This document shows positions 7,717 to 14,520 of a stretch of DNA of 29,705 nucleotides, in pieces. The notes under the pieces were generated by a model. That model searched no databases, was not told the DNA's origin, and saw nothing but the letters and a program-made list of their open reading frames with translations. The DNA is taken from positions 1 to 29,705 of IMG/VR virus record IMGVR_UViG_3300025070_002351; one strand, given 5' to 3'. The first letter of the stretch is position 1, and every line of letters begins with the position of its first letter. Both the position numbers and the translations under genes were made by a program. This DNA comes from a virus.

Positions 7717-7744
7717 GTGTTTAGAGTGGGAGGGTTCTAAACAC
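7717..7744. repeat. Perfect 9-bp inverted repeat beside the terminator
   Basis: GTGTTTAGA at 7717-7725 and TCTAAACAC at 7736-7744 form a perfect 9-bp stem with a 10-base purine-rich loop. It lies between the ATPase stop codon and the terminator hairpin. No U-run follows, so it is not a terminator by itself. It could be an mRNA 3'-end stabiliser, a protein-binding site, or part of an alternative fold (see findings). Confidence 0.6.
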
Positions 7745-7758
7745 CAGGGGGAGTATGC

Positions 7759-8787
7759 TTAAACATTTTTTTGTCTATGCATACAAGTTGACTCAGCCAA
7801 TTGTTTCCAATTGTCGAAATCCATCTTGGCCAAGTCAGCAATTTTAAGTACCATTCTCAAACTAAGTTCCCTAAGTCTAGCACTCTTTAAGACCATAAAG
7901 TCTATAATTTCTTTTTCAAACTCTTTGCTAAAGCCATACTCTTTAAGCATGCCATCTCTAACAATTTGATTAATCCTTAAAAACTTATCGCTAGTAGAGT
8001 CCATACCCAAATCAATGTAGTGACATCTTGACATTAGTGCTTGTAAATGATCTTGTATTTTCTTACTTCTAACATTTTCAAAGTTTACATTAGTAATAAA
8101 AATTACGCCACCTTTAAATTCAAACCTATCAGGTATGTCTTCTCTACGAAGTGCTTGTGATTCTGCTTTCCAACTAATTGTTCTCTTTTTACCAGAGTCC
8201 AATACTGCTTTTAACATATTCAAACATACTTCATCAAATAATACTGTATCGCAGTCATCAAATACAAGTATGTCACCTTTTGACGAATTGTTAAATAATG
8301 TTTTGTACAAACCAATTGGTGTCATAGAGCCCTTAACAATTTCTGTTTTAACACCACCACCAAGTTTTGCCATTGCATCATACTCTTCAAGTATAGTTTC
8401 AACACCAAAACTTTTACCTACTCCTGGAGGGCCACTAACAATAAGTCCTCTAACAGTACCATTTGCTACAGCATCAGTCATTTGGTCTAATACCTCAAAT
8501 CTCTTTTTAATCCTATCCATAGCCTGTTGAGTAGTTTCCTTTTTCTTAGGCTCTTTTTTAACTGGCATAAGTGCTTGATAGTCTTCTTTAGATGAGGGTT
8601 CAACACTAAGTGGTGAATCAACTAAAATCCTTACTCTTTTAGATTCAGGACCCATTAAAGCAGAACCATCTACCGTTACAAACGCACCTTTTTTACCAAA
8701 GGTTAATGGTTTTACTAGTGGAAAAATCGCATCTTTAATAGGTGCATTGCGATAGGTACCTTTTTTAATTTTAACAAAGTTTTTCAT
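7759..8787 (-). CDS. AAA+ ATPase of unknown role
   Basis: A 342-residue protein with one AAA+ module. Walker A is GPPGVGKS (119-126), Walker B is ILVFDDCD (173-180), a sensor-1-like Asn is in IFITN (229-233), and an arginine-bearing SARLRELSLR helix near the C terminus may act as sensor 2. The N-terminal about 95 residues are basic and lack a known motif. Similar single-module ATPases occur in marine T4-like phages without a defined function. The spacing around DDCD is closer to clamp-loader/RuvB-like ATPases than to helicases, but assignment is open. The start has a GGGAGG ribosome-binding site, and the gene has its own sigma70 promoter (8825-8852) and a terminator after it, so it is a single-gene transcription unit. 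Confidence 0.8.
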   Translation of the reverse strand: MKNFVKIKKGTYRNAPIKDAIFPLVKPLTFGKKGAFVTVDGSALMGPESKRVRILVDSPLSVEPSSKEDYQALMPVKKEPKKKETTQQAMDRIKKRFEVLDQMTDAVANGTVRGLIVSGPPGVGKSFGVETILEEYDAMAKLGGGVKTEIVKGSMTPIGLYKTLFNNSSKGDILVFDDCDTVLFDEVCLNMLKAVLDSGKKRTISWKAESQALRREDIPDRFEFKGGVIFITNVNFENVRSKKIQDHLQALMSRCHYIDLGMDSTSDKFLRINQIVRDGMLKEYGFSKEFEKEIIDFMVLKSARLRELSLRMVLKIADLAKMDFDNWKQLAESTCMHRQKNV

Positions 8788-8824
8788 ATAATGCCTCCCA
8801 CGGCTTTATTTAAAATATACATTT

Positions 8825-8852
8825 ATTATACTATATTTTTAAGTCTTGTCAA
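8825..8852 (-). promoter_or_regulatory. Sigma70-like promoter for the AAA+ ATPase gene
   Basis: TTGACA (8852-8847), 16-bp spacer, TATAAT (8830-8825) on the minus strand, both exact consensus. The -35 overlaps the last codons of the upstream gene. The expected start site near 8818 gives a leader of about 30 bases carrying GGGAGG. Confidence 0.8.
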
Positions 8853-9854
8853 CCCCTTTTTATACATATTTCGTAAATTAATGTTATTTTCTTCTACTTT
8901 TGTATAATTTTTAGTATAATAGTTCTCTATATAATAACTTCCTTCGCTAACAATGTCAACTATTTTTTCTATTTTATTTTCATATTCTAAACTGTCATAA
9001 TCATATCCTAATAGGTCATCAAAAGTATGAAAGCCTAATTCTTTAAGATATTCTAAATGTCCTATTGGAGTTAAAGGTATGGGTATTTGCCCTGCTAAAA
9101 ATGGTTTAACAGTTTTTTCAGTACATACTTGTTTGTCTATTTCTGATTCTGTATATATGTGAGCATAAGTATTATTAAATGCTGTATGGCTTACAGAAAA
9201 TGTATCAAAGGATAAGTTTTTATCATCTAATGCTTTTGCATAAGGATCTTGCTCATACTTAAAAGGTAAACAATCTATATAATTTTGATAATGTTTTAGA
9301 TGCTGTAACTTTTTATTTGCTTCATTTAAAAAATTTTCTTCTCCCTTACTTTGTGAGAATAAAATATCATCTAATAATTTATTTTCCCACAACTTATACC
9401 CTAAGTGAATTCTAAAATACTTTGGAAAATGATTCAAAAAACTATACGAGTAATCTCTTTTGCCAGTATTTTCTATAGGTTGATATTTAAAATTATTAAA
9501 ATAAACTAATCCTATTTCATATATGTTATCAGAATGTTTTTTTGCATCATACCCTATAGTTTGTATTATAAAGAATGTATCTTGCTTACTTTTTAAAAAA
9601 TTAATTATATCGTCATATGTTTCAGAAGATAGTAAGTTTGGCCATGTGTCTGTATTCCCCAATACAAAACTTTCTACACCCTGATCTATAAAATATTCTA
9701 TTCTTTCTTTTATTGTTTCTAATAATAAACTTGATACGCCTAAATTTATTGACGTATCTAAATTTCTATCACAACATAGTAATAAGTCTGTTGCTACAGG
9801 ATCTAGTACACTGGCTTCCACATATTCTTGTGGAATGGTACTATTGCTTAACAT
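8826..9854 (-). CDS. TEK-motif protein, glycosyltransferase-like (paralogue 1)
   Basis: A 342-residue protein from the ATG at 9854, which overlaps the upstream stop as TAATG. An upstream in-frame ATG at 9908 would add 18 residues inside the preceding gene and is less likely. The C-terminal part contains CTEKTVKPFLAGQIPIPLTP followed by GHLEYLKELGFHTFDDLL. The TEK...AG.IP pattern recalls the nucleotide-sugar end of family-10 (fucosyltransferase-type) glycosyltransferases, but the similarity is short. The same block occurs in the gene at 14521-15723, so the window carries two divergent members. It sits among DNA-metabolism genes, which is unexpected for surface modification. Function remains unproven: glycan transfer to virion, DNA or host surface is possible. 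Confidence 0.6.
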   Translation of the reverse strand: MLSNSTIPQEYVEASVLDPVATDLLLCCDRNLDTSINLGVSSLLLETIKERIEYFIDQGVESFVLGNTDTWPNLLSSETYDDIINFLKSKQDTFFIIQTIGYDAKKHSDNIYEIGLVYFNNFKYQPIENTGKRDYSYSFLNHFPKYFRIHLGYKLWENKLLDDILFSQSKGEENFLNEANKKLQHLKHYQNYIDCLPFKYEQDPYAKALDDKNLSFDTFSVSHTAFNNTYAHIYTESEIDKQVCTEKTVKPFLAGQIPIPLTPIGHLEYLKELGFHTFDDLLGYDYDSLEYENKIEKIVDIVSEGSYYIENYYTKNYTKVEENNINLRNMYKKGLTRLKNIV

Positions 9855-10063
9855 TATATTTTCCTTATAACGATTACACCATATAAATCCATAACAAATT
9901 CTTCGCAACCTATTCTATCTATAACATCTTTTACTAGGTCAATCATTCGCTGACTGTTACCGCAAATAATAGTAAGTGGTAATTGGTTTTGGTTAAGTAG
10001 TATAAAATTTTCTACTTTAAGATCTACTTCGTGATGTCTAACACCGTGTAAATCTAATTTCAT
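9854..10063 (-). CDS. Small Smr-domain-like protein
   Basis: A 69-residue protein starting MKLDLHGVRHHEV, with PLTIICGNSQRM in the middle. The LDLHG start and the (I/V)ICG(N/K)S turn are the two signature elements of Smr domains (MutS2 C terminus), which are nucleases or nucleic-acid-binding modules. The standard Smr HGxG turn is replaced by CGNS, so catalytic activity is doubtful. Both ends overlap the neighbours as TAATG. Its place downstream of uvsX and the UvsY-position gene suggests a role in processing recombination or translation intermediates; this is inference. Confidence 0.7.
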   Translation of the reverse strand: MKLDLHGVRHHEVDLKVENFILLNQNQLPLTIICGNSQRMIDLVKDVIDRIGCEEFVMDLYGVIVIRKI

Positions 10064-10524
10064 TAATCTATTACAATGTCTTCCATACCAGCAGTTCTAA
10101 GTCTAGTGATATGTCCTATTTGCCATTGCTTTGTATCTAAGCCTTTCATTATTCCTAAATACTTATTTCTCAATAGACTAAATTGGTTAGTTAGGTGTGT
10201 TAGGTCTATTACTGATTGTTCACCATCAACAAACTTATCTGCATCTCTGCTTGATAATGTTCTATTATAGTTTTCTAAATATTTACGAAATACTACAGAA
10301 CGTTCCTTGCGAAGTTCTATATTTAAATGTTCCAATATTGCTTCAATCTCTTGAAGTTGGTTAAATCGAAACTCAGTAAGACCGGGCAGGGAGGCACTGG
10401 CCTTTTCCAGGCTCCCTTTGATCTTGACTTCCCATCTTGCTTCATCTAATTCCTTTTGGTAATATTCGATTGCCGGAACTATATTACCTAAGTCTTGTAC
10501 AATGTTGTTATAATGGGTAGCCAT
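10063..10524 (-). CDS. Conserved T4-superfamily protein downstream of uvsX (possible UvsY-type mediator)
   Basis: A 153-residue, mostly helical, charged protein. Distinct stretches are LTEFRFNQLQEIEAILEHL (about 49-67), SRDADKFVDGEQSVIDL (about 92-108) and KQWQIGHITRLRTAGMED (about 132-149). I recall similar proteins next to uvsX in marine T4-like phages without an assigned function. Size, helical character and position would suit a UvsY-like recombination mediator, which loads UvsX on gp32-covered DNA, but I see no decisive motif. A GC-rich patch with an internal hairpin occurs at 10381-10420. The stop overlaps the start of the Smr-like gene. Confidence 0.75.
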   Translation of the reverse strand: MATHYNNIVQDLGNIVPAIEYYQKELDEARWEVKIKGSLEKASASLPGLTEFRFNQLQEIEAILEHLNIELRKERSVVFRKYLENYNRTLSSRDADKFVDGEQSVIDLTHLTNQFSLLRNKYLGIMKGLDTKQWQIGHITRLRTAGMEDIVID

Positions 10525-10527
10525 AAA

Positions 10528-10758
10528 TTAATCCCAATCCTCATCTTCATCATCTTCCAACCCAATGTCAAAGTGGCTGATTAATGCGGCTTTCATAATA
10601 GAATCGAACTCATTAGCATTTTCTTCTGCTTCTGAAATATCAACATGATCTTCAAAAGATCTAAGTAGTTCTTCTGCTACATGAAGCCTTTCTTTTGCAG
10701 GGACAAACGATTTAATCGTGTCCCATGCATCTAATAGTAATGCTACCTCAGGACTCAT
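10528..10758 (-). CDS. Small acidic conserved hypothetical protein
   Basis: A 76-residue protein with the stretch AWDTIKSFVPAKERLHVAEE and an acidic tail (GLEDDEDEDWD). The same type of small protein is common next to uvsX in marine T4-like phages as I remember them; no function is assigned. The start lies 11 bases inside the end of uvsX, so the two should be co-translated. The acidic tail resembles those of replication proteins that contact a partner through an acidic C terminus, but this is only an analogy. Confidence 0.75.
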   Translation of the reverse strand: MSPEVALLLDAWDTIKSFVPAKERLHVAEELLRSFEDHVDISEAEENANEFDSIMKAALISHFDIGLEDDEDEDWD

Positions 10759-11854
10759 CTGTGTAATCCTCCATATCTGGCTCTAGAATCTCAGGATCAA
10801 TATCTTCTACAACATCATCTTGTGCCATAGGATTTTGTCCCCATTCATCTAAAATTACTTGAAGTTTTTCATTAGTCCAGCCTTTCCTGAACTCTTTTAT
10901 TTCTTCACCTGTTACAGGAGAAACATAAGAAAGTTTATTACCTACTTTAGTAAGTATCTCTTTTGCTTCTAACATTTCTACCATACCACTATAAGGGTCC
11001 ATTCCTGTTTCATATGGAATCTTAATCTGTACACCTTCAAAAGGTTTACTATATCTAGACTTCATTACTTTACAGGCGGCTCTTATACCTTGTACTGTGG
11101 AAACTTTATTTCCTGCTTCGTCCTCTTTTAGTTTAAGTTTTTTAATTGCTACAACAATACTTGATGCATATATAAAACCTTGTCCGCCTGAGATTTTATC
11201 ATCAGGGTCAAACATGTCTTGCGATGCATAAGTGTGGTTTGTTGCTACAATTCCAATTGGAAAGGGTGCTATTTGGTTAACTGTGTTTCTAACTAAAGAC
11301 GCCAATGCCTTTGGTTTTCTACCCATATCACCTTTCATATCACCTTTCTCAAATTGTGTTACGTCAGTAGGCGTTAATAACATTCCTAAACTATCTATAA
11401 CAAATAATAACTTAGGCATATCTTCATATGCCATATCGCCATAATTATTTTTATAGTCTTTCATAAATTCACTTATTGCTTTAGCAACATCGTCAATCAT
11501 TGAAACACTAATTTTTAATAGTTTTTCTGGTGATGTATCAACATCTAATGCCTGTAGCCATTGTTCATCCAATGCGTTCTCAGAGTCAAATAATACTACT
11601 TGACATCCTTGATCTTGTGCATTTTTAACAATGTTGCCAGAACATATAAACGATTTACCAGAACCTGATTCACCAGCAAACACACTAACTTTACCTAGTG
11701 GGATACCTCCATTGAAGTCCCCACTTATTAGGTAGTCTAATGTTTTGTTACCAGTGCTGATCCAATCCTTTGGGTCATGGAAACCAGCACTAATTCCACT
11801 AATGCTTTTAGTTAAACCGGTTCTGAACTTTGTTAAGTCAAATGGTTTTTGCAT
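10748..11854 (-). CDS. uvsX: UvsX RecA-like recombinase
   Basis: The phage strand-exchange protein, 368 residues (T4 UvsX is about 390). Walker A is GESGSGKS (61-68), Walker B is LLFVIDSLGM (149-158), and the DNA-binding loop regions and the GGQGFIYASSIVVAI stretch follow in RecA order. It forms filaments on gp32-bound single-stranded DNA and promotes strand invasion for repair and recombination-primed replication. It directly follows gp32 with a 9-base gap and ends in an acidic tail (DPEILEPDMEDYTDES). It is transcribed with gp32 from the promoter at 12952-12980. Confidence 0.95.
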   Translation of the reverse strand: MQKPFDLTKFRTGLTKSISGISAGFHDPKDWISTGNKTLDYLISGDFNGGIPLGKVSVFAGESGSGKSFICSGNIVKNAQDQGCQVVLFDSENALDEQWLQALDVDTSPEKLLKISVSMIDDVAKAISEFMKDYKNNYGDMAYEDMPKLLFVIDSLGMLLTPTDVTQFEKGDMKGDMGRKPKALASLVRNTVNQIAPFPIGIVATNHTYASQDMFDPDDKISGGQGFIYASSIVVAIKKLKLKEDEAGNKVSTVQGIRAACKVMKSRYSKPFEGVQIKIPYETGMDPYSGMVEMLEAKEILTKVGNKLSYVSPVTGEEIKEFRKGWTNEKLQVILDEWGQNPMAQDDVVEDIDPEILEPDMEDYTDES

Positions 11855-11863
11855 GATTACTCC

Positions 11864-12889
11864 TTAACTTGATTGTCTGTTTCTAATCATATTAAGAATG
11901 TCATCTGCTGACTTCTTGCCTGCATCTCCTTCTGCTGGAGCACTTGCAACGGGTTCAGCCGCTGGTGCTGGAGCAGGAGTTTCTACTGCTGGTGCAGTTG
12001 TTTCCGCTACTGCTGGTGCAGGTGCTGTTACAGGTGCCACACTCTCTGTTGCAGTTGCTTGTACAGTTTGAGCTGGTGCAACTGTTGATTGTGTGCTACT
12101 TCCTGTATCAAGTCCGTAGGGTTTGTAAAAGTCACCCCACTTTGCAGGGTCATAAAGTTCCCCGTCTACACTTGCCGCAAACATTTCGGAAATTGCTTGT
12201 ACTCCCTCAGCACTTGGTTTTGCTGGAAGGAAGTCGTTTAAGTTATACAAACCATGTGTATCAATTGCCGCTAAGTTTTCTTCAGTAAGAGCACTTTCTT
12301 TTCTTGCCCACTTACTTGTAGAATAGTCTGCATATTGACCTTTGGTTGTTTTGGATAATCTAAAATCAGTACCTGCAACATAGTCTGTTGGAAGGTTTTC
12401 CATCTCTGGGTCCATAAGTGCTGATTTGATTATGTTAAATATTTGAGGACCAATTACAAATCTTCTAATTGGATTCTCTGGTGAAGTCTCATCTAAAGGA
12501 TTTTCATTTACAAACCCTTGGAAAATGTAACTTCTTTTTTTCCAATATTTACGACCCATATCTTCTAAAGAAGGATCTTTGAACCAAGGTCTTACCTCAG
12601 TTAATATTGGACATGTCTCATTCCACATTTCCATACAAGGAACTTGTACAGTAACTGGCCTTGCGTCTCCGCCTGCCACTCCTGGAAATGTTAGTCTGAT
12701 CATTTGTCGTTCTACCCAAAAGAACGTGTTGTTTGGATCACTATCAGGCAAAAACCTCATCACTGCTGATGTGCCTTCGTCTATGTTCCAAAATGGGTAT
12801 ATTGCGTTATCGCCTTGAGCTTTTGAACCACCGCCTGGTTTAGATTCCATTGATTGTAGTTTTGCTCTGATTTCTGCTAAAGATGCCAT
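11864..12889 (-). CDS. 32: Single-stranded DNA-binding protein gp32
   Basis: A 341-residue gp32 homologue that coats single-stranded DNA in replication and recombination. The N-terminal 20 residues (ASLAEIRAKLQSM) match the basic cooperativity arm, and the OB core holds YPFWNIDEGTSAVMRFLPD and FFWVERQMIRLTFPG. Only two zinc-site cysteines are visible (PCMEMWNETCPI), compared with His plus three Cys in T4, so zinc binding is reduced or absent. Residues about 265-325 form a Pro/Ala/Thr/Val-rich linker leading to a short C-terminal helix (SADDILNMIRN) in place of the acidic T4 tail. The start is preceded by AGGAG. It is the first gene after the main early promoter. Confidence 0.93.
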   Translation of the reverse strand: MASLAEIRAKLQSMESKPGGGSKAQGDNAIYPFWNIDEGTSAVMRFLPDSDPNNTFFWVERQMIRLTFPGVAGGDARPVTVQVPCMEMWNETCPILTEVRPWFKDPSLEDMGRKYWKKRSYIFQGFVNENPLDETSPENPIRRFVIGPQIFNIIKSALMDPEMENLPTDYVAGTDFRLSKTTKGQYADYSTSKWARKESALTEENLAAIDTHGLYNLNDFLPAKPSAEGVQAISEMFAASVDGELYDPAKWGDFYKPYGLDTGSSTQSTVAPAQTVQATATESVAPVTAPAPAVAETTAPAVETPAPAPAAEPVASAPAEGDAGKKSADDILNMIRNRQSS

Positions 12890-12927
12890 GTTTTTCTCCT
12901 ATATGCCATGTTTCGCTGTATCTTCTG

Positions 12928-12935
12928 TATTTAGG
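12928..12935 (-). promoter_or_regulatory. Possible late promoter box CCTAAATA upstream of gp32
   Basis: Minus-strand CCTAAATA, 38 bp before the gp32 ATG. It differs from NATAAATA at the second position but resembles the GCTAAATA box of the plus-strand mini-gene. It may give late expression of gp32 in addition to the sigma70 promoter. Confidence 0.35.
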
Positions 12936-12951
12936 ATACAACTGTTTTTTT

Positions 12952-12980
12952 ATTATAATGCCTCGATGCAAAAAAGTCAA
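12952..12980 (-). promoter_or_regulatory. Sigma70-like promoter for gp32-uvsX operon
   Basis: TTGACT (12980-12975), a 17-bp spacer and TATAAT (12957-12952) on the minus strand; 11 of 12 consensus bases with optimal spacing. It should drive gp32, uvsX and the small genes after them. The 166-base gap 12890-13055 otherwise holds only AT-rich sequence and the late-like boxes. Confidence 0.8.
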
Positions 12981-13033
12981 GTACTTTTTTACAACTATTG
13001 GAAAATTAAATTACTTTATTCTTCCAACAAATT

Positions 13034-13041
13034 TATTTATC
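13034..13041 (-). promoter_or_regulatory. Possible late promoter box GATAAATA
   Basis: A match to the late-like box, in the gap between the 486-aa virion-type gene and gp32, 144 bp before the gp32 start. Position outside coding sequence supports it, the long distance weakens it. Confidence 0.4.
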
Positions 13042-13055
13042 TTTATAACGTAATA

Positions 13056-14516
13056 TTATATGATAAACTGGTCTAAAAATGCTTCATATGACTCTGTTGC
13101 TGTCATAGGAGCAGTTTGTACATTGTGCTGACCTGCACTTAGTAGACTACTTTTAATTGCACCATACTCGAATTGGCTCAGTTGTCCACCAGCATTTAGT
13201 TTACTACTAATGCTATGTAAATAGTTTCCAAGTTTTTCGTCCTTTGCATTAAACCCTAATCTACTAACTTGATGTCCAAGTTTAGCATGAGGTGTGTCAA
13301 ATTCCATTAACTCGTCTTCTTTAAGTTGATCTTTAATATTTTCAAACGTTTCTTTTGCTATTGCGTTTGTAATGTAACTTTCAAAAGCATGTCTTTTACT
13401 AGCCATTACTTTTAAATTATCTAATACATTTGCAACTTTGTCATCAAAATGTGTTTCTGTAAATTTACTTTCTAAATCTAAATCGTCTTGTAATAATTCT
13501 ACATTATTATAATTTGTAACTGTTTCTACTGCATTTGCATAAGACTTAACACCACTTAATCTTTTTAAGTTTGTTTTAATATCATTAATATTTTCTACTG
13601 CTAATGTCACAAACTCTTCATTGGTTTCGTTAACCAAGTTAGCCTTTCTTACATATCTAACAAATTCTCTAAGTTTGCCATAGTCTTTTGACATTTCTGT
13701 AATTGCTTCGCCTATTTCGTCAAAAGTTTCTCCACCATTGTGTAGATGTCTTGCCATTGCTCTTGCGGCTTGTAAATTATTTTCTGCCATTTTAAACTTT
13801 TCTTCACCACGTTGTATTAAAATACTGTGAATATTTCTGCTTCTAGCACCACGTACTTCTTCGTTTACATCTTTATTGTGTCTAACAATAATTTTAACAT
13901 TGTCTGCTAGTGGTTGATAACTGGACTTTCTGCTACCAGTCATTTTACCTAAACTGGCTTCGTTAACAGATTTCTTATTATATTCCTTAGTACCACCAAA
14001 ATAGCCATCATCCTTGGCTTCACCATCACAAGTTTTACAAGATTTAGAACTTGAAGAGTCGCCATCTTTAAAACCTGTACCTTTACAGTCTACACAATCT
14101 TCCTCTTTCTTTTCTGGTATTGCTTGTAATCCTGATAGTTTTCTAATAGTATTAATTTCTTCCATAACATCTGCCATGTCCGTCTCCGCATTTCTTTTGA
14201 TATCTACTTTTTCGCCTTTAGGTTTAATTTTTTTGTCAAATATTTTGTAGTCAAAACTCATTAAATAATCTTGTGCAAGTTCTTTTAACATATCTCTTAC
14301 AGGACTTTCACTTAAATCCTGACTTGTTGCTAATAGTAATGCTTTTTCTTTAATATCTAATCTAGCAAGTAAGTTAGGTTCTGCTACAGCAAACCGTGTT
14401 GCTTCTTTTGGATTAATAACTTGATTACCGTCTTTATCAAAACTTCTTACTTCAAATCCAAAGCCTTTTAAGACATTAAAAGTTTTTTCTGCTACTGTTT
14501 CTATATTAATTGACAT
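13056..14516 (-). CDS. Virion-type protein with DnaJ-like zinc-knuckle
   Basis: A 486-residue, mostly helical and charged protein of unknown function. Residues 141-165 contain CVDCKGTG and, after a Ser-rich stretch, CKTCDG. This is the CxxCxGxG pattern of DnaJ-type zinc modules, with C141, C144, C160 and C163. Ahead of it is a short INTIRKLSGLQAIP segment of a type I associate with virion structural proteins of marine T4-like phages. A late box (GATAAATA) ends 5 bp before the ATG and there is no Shine-Dalgarno sequence, so late expression is likely. A virion or scaffold role is inferred from promoter class and place. Other functions are possible. Confidence 0.7.
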   Translation of the reverse strand: MSINIETVAEKTFNVLKGFGFEVRSFDKDGNQVINPKEATRFAVAEPNLLARLDIKEKALLLATSQDLSESPVRDMLKELAQDYLMSFDYKIFDKKIKPKGEKVDIKRNAETDMADVMEEINTIRKLSGLQAIPEKKEEDCVDCKGTGFKDGDSSSSKSCKTCDGEAKDDGYFGGTKEYNKKSVNEASLGKMTGSRKSSYQPLADNVKIIVRHNKDVNEEVRGARSRNIHSILIQRGEEKFKMAENNLQAARAMARHLHNGGETFDEIGEAITEMSKDYGKLREFVRYVRKANLVNETNEEFVTLAVENINDIKTNLKRLSGVKSYANAVETVTNYNNVELLQDDLDLESKFTETHFDDKVANVLDNLKVMASKRHAFESYITNAIAKETFENIKDQLKEDELMEFDTPHAKLGHQVSRLGFNAKDEKLGNYLHSISSKLNAGGQLSQFEYGAIKSSLLSAGQHNVQTAPMTATESYEAFLDQFII

Positions 14517-14520
14517 AATA

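Noticed and set aside
7717-7744. The 9-bp inverted repeat as a second intrinsic terminator
   Set aside because: No U-run follows on either strand; kept only as an inverted repeat.
9852-9908. Upstream ATG at 9908 as start of TEK-motif paralogue 1
   Set aside because: It would add 18 Cys/Arg/Trp-rich residues fully inside the Smr-like gene; the ATG at 9854 has the TAATG junction used at other neighbours.
11944-12288. 114-codon plus-strand open frame opposite gp32
   Set aside because: It is the antisense of the Pro/Ala-rich linker of gp32; the Leu/Val/Gln-rich product is what reversed Ala/Pro/Thr codons give. No promoter or ribosome-binding site.
12888-13076. 62-codon plus-strand open frame in the gp32 upstream gap
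   Set aside because: It runs over the sigma70 promoter and late-like boxes of the minus strand, is rich in Phe/Tyr from AT-rich sequence, and has no ribosome-binding site.
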